A stretch of DNA of 64,000 nucleotides, from assembly GCA_963848045.1 (NCBI GenBank), contig CAWKCC010000004.1:62001-126000 (forward strand), given 5' to 3'. A program made the position numbers and the translations under genes. The notes below the pieces were generated by a model. It saw only the letters and a list, made by a program, of their open reading frames with translations, searched no databases and was not told the origin of the DNA. Below are positions 58,720 to 64,000 of this stretch, piece after piece (position 1 is the stretch's first letter; every line of letters begins with the position of its first letter). The DNA is from CAVUAT01 sp963848045. Its GTDB lineage: Bacteria > Actinomycetota > Thermoleophilia > Solirubrobacterales > 70-9.

Positions 58720-59103
58720 CTACTGGTTTGCCTGCAGCTTGGCGATCTGACTCTGGATCTTGCTGATCTCCTGGGTCAGCGCCTGAATGTCGCCGGACTG
58801 CTTGTTGGAGTTCGCCGTCAGAGTCGCCACCTCGCCCTCGAGCGTCTTCACCGAGGCCGAGAGGGTCGCTATCTGCTTGTCGATGGCACTGATCTCACCC
58901 GCCACCGTCTTGGCGGTGACGTTCGCGCCCTTTTCAATCTGCGATTCGGCGCTGCCCAGCTGGGCGTCGACCTGGGCCTTGACCGCATCGGAGGAGTCCT
59001 GCGCGTCGCTGCTGTCGTTCTTCGCCTGGATTCCGATGAATACGCCGGCGCCGCCTACGAGCAGCGCCACGACGGCGACTATGAGTGAGGTTCGTGGGTT
59101 CAT
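58720..59103 (-). CDS. Membrane-anchored coiled-coil protein
   Basis: 127 residues. One N-terminal transmembrane helix (SLIVAVVALLVGGAGVFIGI) is followed by about 95 residues rich in Ala, Ser, Gln, Lys with heptad-like spacing (QIATLSASVKTLEGEVATLT; EISKIQSQIAKLQ). Probably an extracytoplasmic coiled coil anchored at its N-terminus. No family recognised. TAGCTT 6 nt before the ATG supports a leaderless start. Confidence 0.82.
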   Translation of the reverse strand: MNPRTSLIVAVVALLVGGAGVFIGIQAKNDSSDAQDSSDAVKAQVDAQLGSAESQIEKGANVTAKTVAGEISAIDKQIATLSASVKTLEGEVATLTANSNKQSGDIQALTQEISKIQSQIAKLQANQ

Positions 59104-59109
59104 GCCGGC

Positions 59110-59115
59110 AAGCTA
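59110..59115 (-). promoter_or_regulatory. -10 element (TAGCTT, N6) of the coiled-coil gene
   Basis: TAGCTT with 6 nt to the ATG at 59103. Confidence 0.6.
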
Positions 59116-59183
59116 GCCGACCGACCGGCGGACCCACGCGACGTTCAGCGCGGCCAGCCGTAGGACCGTTCACCCGCTCCCGG

Positions 59184-59759
59184 TCAGTAGCCCAAGGCGT
59201 GCCGGACAGCGAAGCCCCTGGGCGAGCGCTTGTTGGGTCGCCAGCGGGGACCCTTGCCGCCCCTGCCGGCCGCCGAGGTGTCCCATCTCAGCCCCGCGAC
59301 CACCGCGTAGACGTGGCCGCGGTTGGCGAACACCGAGATCCAGCGGCCCTTGCCTCGCGAGCCCCACCTCATCAGGGGCCCTGAGGGCAGCGGGCTGGAG
59401 AGCAGCCCGGCTGCCCTGAGCACGTAGCTGACCGCGCCCGAGCAGTCGTAGCCTGTGTCCCTCCAGCGGCGGTGGCCGCCACCCCACCTGTAGGGCTTCT
59501 TGCGGATCGCGTTGCCGGCACGGATCGCGTTGACGACGGCCGCCGGGGCCCCCGCGGGGGCCACGGCCTTGCCGTTTCGCAGCAGCTTGGCACGCTTCAC
59601 GGGGCCGCCGGCAGGAGCCGCCGAGCCGCCGGGAGCGACCGCCCCGCCGGTCTGCGCGAACGCCGGCGAGGGGTCCGTCGCGACGAGGCCGAGTGCGAGG
59701 CCGCAGAGGACCAGGCCGGACAGCAGATGACTCTTGAAGACAAGCGTGTGGAAGCGCAA
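59184..59759 (-). CDS. Secreted C40 (NlpC/P60-like) peptidoglycan hydrolase
   Basis: 191 residues, TTG start with AAGGAG. Signal peptide (HLLSGLVLCGLALGLVATDPSPAFA), a Gly/Pro/Ala linker, then a compact cysteine-peptidase domain: catalytic C106 in YDCSGAVSYVL and H149 in NRGHVYAVVAG. The domain lacks SH3 or LysM modules, so it would rely on the wall for targeting. It is a close paralogue of the gene at 61941. A c-di-AMP riboswitch precedes it, the usual arrangement for actinobacterial wall hydrolases. Confidence 0.9.
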   Translation of the reverse strand: MRFHTLVFKSHLLSGLVLCGLALGLVATDPSPAFAQTGGAVAPGGSAAPAGGPVKRAKLLRNGKAVAPAGAPAAVVNAIRAGNAIRKKPYRWGGGHRRWRDTGYDCSGAVSYVLRAAGLLSSPLPSGPLMRWGSRGKGRWISVFANRGHVYAVVAGLRWDTSAAGRGGKGPRWRPNKRSPRGFAVRHALGY

Positions 59760-59769
59760 ACCGTTCTCC

Positions 59770-59900
59770 TTCGTAGGCCTGCGGGGTTAGCTGTCGGGCT
59801 GGCGCTAAAGGAGCCTGCGCCCCCACCGGATGGTGGGCTCGCCCCAGAAACATGGTTCCCCCGCTCCCGTCATCGATCTCGGCGACGGGACTCGGCGTTT
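59770..59900 (-). promoter_or_regulatory. c-di-AMP (ydaO/yuaA-type) riboswitch
   Basis: Reading the minus strand: ACGCCGAGTCCC at the start, GCGGGGGAACCA, GTTTCTGGGGCGAGCCC, a variable stem, GCAGGCTCCTTTAGCGCC, then AGCCCGACAGCTAACCCCG and the closing AGGC. This order is that of the ydaO class, which senses cyclic di-AMP and usually turns genes off when ligand is high. Ribosome-binding site AAGGAG follows directly. Confidence 0.92.
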
Positions 59901-60022
59901 TGGCGTCGGTAAGACTAGCAAGCGTGAGTGAGCGTGTGAGCCTTTCCTCAAGAAGTCGCCGTCGGCTCCCGCCGGGCGCGGAAGGTTAGGATCGGGGCAA
60001 GCGTGGACGGGGAGCCCCAGAG

Positions 60023-61129
60023 ATGAAGATGCGCGCCGCGGTGCTCGAGGACTTCGGCAAGCCCCTGGAGGTCCAGGAGGTCGAGCTCTCGGAGCCCCGG
60101 GCCGGCGAGGTTCTGGTGCGCCTGGTCGCCTGCGGCGTCTGCCACACCGACCTCTACTCGGCCTCGGGCGCCGATCCCTCGGGATACGTTCCCACCGTGC
60201 TCGGTCACGAGGGCGCGGGGGTCGTGGAGGCGGTAGGGCCCGATGTCGGCCTGCTGGCGCCCGGTGACCATGTGGTGACGCTCTTCTCCCCGCGCTGCGG
60301 CGAGTGCGTCCACTGTCTCGACTCGCGCACGAATCTCTGCCTGTCGATTCGCGACGAGCAGAACAAGGGCCACCTGCCCGACGGATCCACCCGCCTCTCG
60401 CGCGACGGGGATTCGATCCGCCACTTCATGGGCTGCTCGACCTTCGCCGAGTACACGGTGATGCCCGAGATCTCGCTCGCCAAGATCAACCCCGAGGCGC
60501 CGCTCGAGCACGCCTGCCTGTTCGCCTGTGGGCTCTCGACGGGGCTCGGCGCCGCGATCAACACCGCCGAGGTGGAGCCGGGAAGCACCTGTGCCGTGTT
60601 CGGCGCCGGCATGGTGGGGCTGGGCGCCGTCGCCGGCTGCCGCCTGCAGGGAGCCGAGCGGATCATCGCCGTCGACCTCTCCGACGAGCGGCTCGCGCTG
60701 GCCGAGGGCCAGGGCGCCACGGACGCGCTGAGCGGCGGGGACGACGCGGTCGAGCGGATCCTCGAGATGACCGAGGGCTTCGGCGCCGACTACACCTTCG
60801 AGGCGACCGGCAACGTCGGCGTGATGGCGCAGGCCGTCGAGGCCGCGCGCATGGCCTGGGGGCTGTGCACAGTCGCCGGCGTCGCCGGCCAGGGCGAGAC
60901 CCTCGACATCATCCCCCGCTGGCTGATCACCGGGCGCCGCGTCGCGGGGTCCTCGTTCGGGGGCGTCAAGGGGCGCGAGGAGGTGCCGGCGCTGGTCGAC
61001 CGATCTCTCGCGGGGGAGATCGACGTAGAGCCATTCATCTCTCACCGACTGACCCTGGACGAAGTCAATCGCGGCTTCGAGTTGATGGAGGCCCAGGACG
61101 GCATCCGCAGCGTGATCCGCTACGACTGA
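60023..61129 (+). CDS. mscR: Zinc alcohol dehydrogenase, class III (mycothiol-dependent formaldehyde dehydrogenase / S-nitrosomycothiol reductase type)
   Basis: 368 residues. Catalytic zinc ligands C40 (CGVCHTD) and GHE (61-63); structural-zinc cysteines C92, C95, C98, C106; Rossmann motif VFGAGMVGLGAVAG. The catalytic residues, length and the metallo-beta-lactamase gene 27 nt downstream match MscR operons, which oxidise S-hydroxymethyl-mycothiol or reduce S-nitrosomycothiol. TTAGGAT upstream is a likely -10. Confidence 0.88.
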   Translation: MKMRAAVLEDFGKPLEVQEVELSEPRAGEVLVRLVACGVCHTDLYSASGADPSGYVPTVLGHEGAGVVEAVGPDVGLLAPGDHVVTLFSPRCGECVHCLDSRTNLCLSIRDEQNKGHLPDGSTRLSRDGDSIRHFMGCSTFAEYTVMPEISLAKINPEAPLEHACLFACGLSTGLGAAINTAEVEPGSTCAVFGAGMVGLGAVAGCRLQGAERIIAVDLSDERLALAEGQGATDALSGGDDAVERILEMTEGFGADYTFEATGNVGVMAQAVEAARMAWGLCTVAGVAGQGETLDIIPRWLITGRRVAGSSFGGVKGREEVPALVDRSLAGEIDVEPFISHRLTLDEVNRGFELMEAQDGIRSVIRYD

Positions 61130-61156
61130 CCCGCCCACAACCGAGAGGAGCACCAC

Positions 61157-61924
61157 TTGATCCTGCAGCGAGTCGAACAGGCCGACTGGCTCTCTAACGC
61201 CTATCTGATCGTCGACGAGCCCGGCGGCAAGGGCGTGCTGGTCGACTCCAACGGGGTCACCGAGCCCCTGCTGGAGCGCGTCGACCGCGAGGGAACCGAG
61301 ATCACCCACGTGCTGCTCACCCACCATCACTGGGACCACGTGGTGGGGGTCGAGCAGCTCTCCGAGCGCTTCGGGGTCCCCGTGCTCGCTCATGAGCTGT
61401 GCGCCGCGGAGCTGGACGGCAAGGTGACCGGGACGATCGGTGACGGCGACACGATCGAGTCGGGCGAGCTGCGGATCGAGGCCATGCACACCCCGGGCCA
61501 TTGCGCCGACCACCTCGCCCTGCTGGTCGACGGCACCGACTGCCTCACGGCCGACGTGCTTTTCAAGGGCACGGTCGGGGGAACGATGGCTCCCGGCGCA
61601 ACCGGGTTCGCCGACCTGAAGTCGTCCGTGATGGACCGGCTGATGGCGCTGCCGCCGCAGACACGCATCCACCCCGGCCACCGCGAGCCCTCGACGATCG
61701 GCGCGGAATGGGAGTCGAACCCCTTCATCCGGGTCTGGCGGGGTCTCGACGAGGAGGGCTCAGAGCCCTGCTCGATCGGGCCTGCCGACACCGAGCAGCG
61801 CCGCGAGGCGACCCTCGTTCTCTGGGCTCCGGACTACGACGGGGGAAACAAGGCCTGGGTCCGGTTCGCAGACAACGGCGAGGACGCGATCGTCGGCGGC
61901 TCCCAGGTCAAACGCGAGGGATGA
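61157..61924 (+). CDS. MscR-associated metallo-beta-lactamase-fold hydrolase
   Basis: 255 residues, TTG start with GAGAGGAG. Glyoxalase II-like: THHHWDHVVG metal motif, HTPGHCADH, DVLFKGTVGG and HPGHREPS. The genomic pairing with mscR suggests hydrolysis of S-formylmycothiol or a related thioester (inference from known mycobacterial neighbourhoods). Convergent with the C40 peptidase, 16 nt between stops. Confidence 0.88.
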   Translation: MILQRVEQADWLSNAYLIVDEPGGKGVLVDSNGVTEPLLERVDREGTEITHVLLTHHHWDHVVGVEQLSERFGVPVLAHELCAAELDGKVTGTIGDGDTIESGELRIEAMHTPGHCADHLALLVDGTDCLTADVLFKGTVGGTMAPGATGFADLKSSVMDRLMALPPQTRIHPGHREPSTIGAEWESNPFIRVWRGLDEEGSEPCSIGPADTEQRREATLVLWAPDYDGGNKAWVRFADNGEDAIVGGSQVKREG

Positions 61925-61940
61925 GCGCCGGCGCCCTTCG

Positions 61941-62516
61941 CTACAGGCTCGGGTAGAAGCGGGCCTTGTAGCCGGAGGGCGAGCGCGGCGTGATGCGCCA
62001 GCGCGGGCCGCTGCCGGCTCTGACCGACTCGCCAACGGCCGAGGTGTCCCAGCGCAGTCCGGCGATCACGGCGTAGACATGGCCGCCGTTTGCGTACACG
62101 GTGATCCACTGCCCGCGGCCGCGGCTGCCCCAGCTGCGAGCAAGCGGCCCGGACGGGAGCGGGCGCTTCAGCAGGCCCGCGGCGTGCAACACGTAGCTCA
62201 CCGCGCCCGAGCAGTCGTAGCCCTTGTCCTTCCAGCGCCGGTGGCCGCCTCCCCACTTGTAAGGCTTCTTGCGAATCCTGTTGGCGGCGTTGATCGCCTT
62301 GCGGACGTTGCGGGGAGCACCCGCGGGTGCCAAGGCCTTGCCGTTGGGAAGCAGCGTGGCCACGCCGGGCACGCCTGATGTGCTCGAGCTGCCCGAGCCG
62401 GGCGCGGGGGCGCCACCGGTCTGAGCGGATGCAGGAGCGGCGCTCACGGCGAGGGCCCCCGCCGAGGCCGCCGCGACGGCGTAGCGCTTCCAGCTTGCAG
62501 ATCGGCGTGACAACAA
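61941..62516 (-). CDS. Secreted C40 (NlpC/P60-like) peptidoglycan hydrolase, second copy
   Basis: 191 residues, TTG start with GGAGG. Signal peptide (YAVAAASAGALAVSAAPASA), linker, and the same compact domain as the gene at 59184: catalytic C102 in YDCSGAVSYVLHAAG and H146 in NGGHVYAVIAG. The two share the GGGHRRWKDKGYDCSG block and equal lengths, so they are tandem-type duplicates separated by mscR and its partner. Confidence 0.9.
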   Translation of the reverse strand: MLSRRSASWKRYAVAAASAGALAVSAAPASAQTGGAPAPGSGSSSTSGVPGVATLLPNGKALAPAGAPRNVRKAINAANRIRKKPYKWGGGHRRWKDKGYDCSGAVSYVLHAAGLLKRPLPSGPLARSWGSRGRGQWITVYANGGHVYAVIAGLRWDTSAVGESVRAGSGPRWRITPRSPSGYKARFYPSL

Positions 62517-62529
62517 GACAACCTCCTTC

Positions 62530-62653
62530 GACGGCCTACGGGGTTAGCTGTCGGGCTGGCGCTAAAGGAGCCTGCGCTCCCACATTCGTGGGTTCGCCCC
62601 AGAAACCTGGTTTCCCCGTTCCCGTCTCCTGGTCTGAGACGAGACTCGGCATG
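62530..62653 (-). promoter_or_regulatory. c-di-AMP (ydaO/yuaA-type) riboswitch, second copy
   Basis: Minus strand: ATGCCGAGTCTC, ACGGGGAAACCA, GTTTCTGGGGCGAACCC, variable stem, GCAGGCTCCTTTAGCGCC, AGCCCGACAGCTAACCCCG, AGGC. Nearly identical to the copy at 59,770-59,900 outside the variable stem. The 240 nt between it and the next gene hold only the divergent promoters; GTAGGCT at 62,817-62,823 is a plausible plus-strand -10. Confidence 0.92.
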
Positions 62654-62893
62654 TGGCGCGCAACGTAGCAGCTGTGATGGATTGCTTGCAGGGGGTCTCG
62701 CAACAGACGTCACATGCCTGGGTCGGCCACTCGACCTGCTGGAGCGACCGCCCCGAAGGCCGCTGTGCGACGCGGGCGCCGACTTCAGCCCGCCCCGGCC
62801 TTGGTTGGCGGACCTCGTAGGCTGCGGCGTTGCAGTCGACCGCAACCCGGGGTTCGGTCGGCTGTTGAAGCTGCACCGAGGGATCATCTGAAC

Positions 62894-64000
62894 ATGCCGC
62901 CGACAGCCACGCAGGATCAGCGCAGACGCCCGCAGGGCCCCTTTGCCCTGCCCTTGGCGCTGACCCTGCTCGGCACCCTGATCGCCTCGCTCGTCTGCTC
63001 CTCGAGCGCGGCCGCCGGCGGGGGCAGCGGCGGCGCCGGCTTCGACGGCCCGAGCAGGGCGCTGGAGGCCGCGTTCAAGATCGCGCTGCTCGAGCGCCGC
63101 CAGACCCCCGACGGCTGCTATCCGGCCCCCGAGGCGCTTGCCCGGACGCTCGATCAGAGCACCACCCTGCGCGTCGCCATCAAGCCCAGCCTCAAGTCCG
63201 TCAAGAAGCGGGGTATCGCCTACGTGATCAGCGGGGGCGCCGGGTGCAACCGCACGATCCTCGCCTTTCGCGGCAAGCGGGGCCTGTATGTGCTCGACTC
63301 GAGGCAGGGGCCGATCTATGTGATCGGGCGCGACGGCAAGCGCCTCAAGGGCAAGGACGCGATCGTCGGAGGCGCCGGACCGCTGCGCTCGCTCTCGCTC
63401 AAGTCCAAGACGTTCAGCATGACGAGCGGCGACGAGGTGAGGCGACTGACCGTGCTCTGCTCAGGGAAGAGGTATCCGATCGGGGGAGGAATGATCGGAA
63501 GCCCGGCCCCGAGCGCCGAGCGCGAGGGCGTGTATCCGCACTCCTACGAGCGCCTGGGCGTGCAGCGCGGCTGGCACATCAATCCGGTTCTGATCGACCC
63601 GGACCTGGCCGGCACCACGCCGCGACAGGTGACGTTGCAGGTCATGTGCGGCCGCGGCCTGGTGCCGCATAGCTCACCGCACACGACGGTCTTCGTGAAG
63701 CCCGGGGAGACCAAGAGCGCGGTCGCTCGCTGCCCAAAGCGGACCAGTGTGTTCTCGGGCGGCTTCCAGCGCGCCGACTTCAGGACGCCGAGCGGCTCGT
63801 TCCCGATCGAGTCGCGGGCGGTCGGGTCGAGGTCCTGGCGCGTCACGGGCCGCGCCTTCGGGGCCTTTGGCGGTGAGATAACGGCGATCGCCTATTGCTC
63901 CCGCGACAAGGAGGCGAAGGTGAAGACCGTGAAGCGATCGACCTCGATCCCCCTCAACCAGTTCGGCGAGGCCACCACCCCCCGCTGCCCGCGCGGCAGG
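62894..64000 (+). CDS. Secreted Cys-repeat protein (3' end outside window)
   Basis: 369 codons visible with no stop. GAGGGATC precedes the ATG. Signal peptide: LALTLLGTLIASLVCSSSAAAG. An N-terminal domain (about 55-165; KIALLERRQTPDGCYPAPEALA) ends near residue 165. Modules like those at 40145 follow: CSGKRYPIGGGMIGS, CPKRTSVFSGGFQRA with closing ITAIAYC, then TPRCPRGR at the edge. Function unknown; likely cell-surface or secreted. Confidence 0.85.
   Translation, partial: MPPTATQDQRRRPQGPFALPLALTLLGTLIASLVCSSSAAAGGGSGGAGFDGPSRALEAAFKIALLERRQTPDGCYPAPEALARTLDQSTTLRVAIKPSLKSVKKRGIAYVISGGAGCNRTILAFRGKRGLYVLDSRQGPIYVIGRDGKRLKGKDAIVGGAGPLRSLSLKSKTFSMTSGDEVRRLTVLCSGKRYPIGGGMIGSPAPSAEREGVYPHSYERLGVQRGWHINPVLIDPDLAGTTPRQVTLQVMCGRGLVPHSSPHTTVFVKPGETKSAVARCPKRTSVFSGGFQRADFRTPSGSFPIESRAVGSRSWRVTGRAFGAFGGEITAIAYCSRDKEAKVKTVKRSTSIPLNQFGEATTPRCPRGR

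Overview
The window is a GC-rich, densely packed stretch of chromosome from a free-living actinobacterium. The best fit is the Thermoleophilia (Solirubrobacter/Conexibacter-like), but that placement is inferred from gene content. The pointers are an mIHF gene next to gmk and rpoZ, a mycothiol-type MscR dehydrogenase with its metallo-beta-lactamase partner, c-di-AMP riboswitches in front of C40 cell-wall hydrolases, a fused SecDF, abundant GTG/TTG starts and many leaderless genes. There is no integrase, transposase, phage gene or CRISPR array; almost everything is core genome.

Region 1 (1-11,005, all minus strand) is a translation/RNA superoperon. Read 5' to 3' it is rimP, nusA, infB, ylxP-like, rbfA, nrnA, truB, ribF, rpsO, a peroxiredoxin, a SnoaL-like protein, a DsbA-like protein, then pnp, which runs off the left edge. 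Most junctions are ATGA/GTGA/TTGA overlaps. A Rho-independent terminator at 11,034-11,059 separates it from dtd. Region 2 (11,114-14,566, minus) has dtd, a TPR protein, coaBC, rpoZ, gmk and mihF; five of these six appear to have their own promoter set 6-9 nt before the start codon. Region 3 (14,637-24,143, minus) is the pyrimidine operon pyrR-pyrB-pyrC-isochorismatase-carA-carB-pyrK-pyrD, with an apparent frameshift in pyrK.

Region 4 (24,235-36,053) is mixed: an Asp-nucleophile alpha/beta hydrolase, RNase Z, an acyl-CoA-dehydrogenase-like flavoprotein followed directly by a DUF1989-GcvT fusion, a flavin reductase, tRNA-Arg(CCG), a DUF805 protein, a CDP-glucose cytidylyltransferase/dehydratase pair, and a MoaD-like/threonine-synthase pair under a SAM-I riboswitch, then CorA. 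Region 5 (36,181-41,576, plus except one gene) carries two HIT proteins, a phosphohexomutase, a metallo-beta-lactamase protein, a lipid kinase and a secreted protein.

Region 6 (41,596-57,400, minus) is a second long core block: rpiR-type regulator, pdxS, pdxT, an M29 peptidase, yebC, ruvC, ruvA, ruvB, a perfect 81-bp tandem repeat, a zinc-ribbon/PAS protein, secDF, a small membrane protein, recJ and relA. Region 7 (57,489-64,000) holds small membrane and lipoprotein genes, a candidate structured RNA, two C40 peptidases each behind a c-di-AMP riboswitch, mscR with its partner, and a secreted Cys-repeat protein that runs off the right edge.

The most interesting items are the SAM-I riboswitch on a ThrC-MoaD pair; the structured RNA at 58,418-58,690, whose ribosome-binding site complements 16 nt of the 16S rRNA 3' end; the DUF1989-GcvT fusion; a zinc-finger insertion in NusA; the 81-bp palindromic repeat; and the repeated TANNNT-N6-9-start arrangement that marks leaderless genes.
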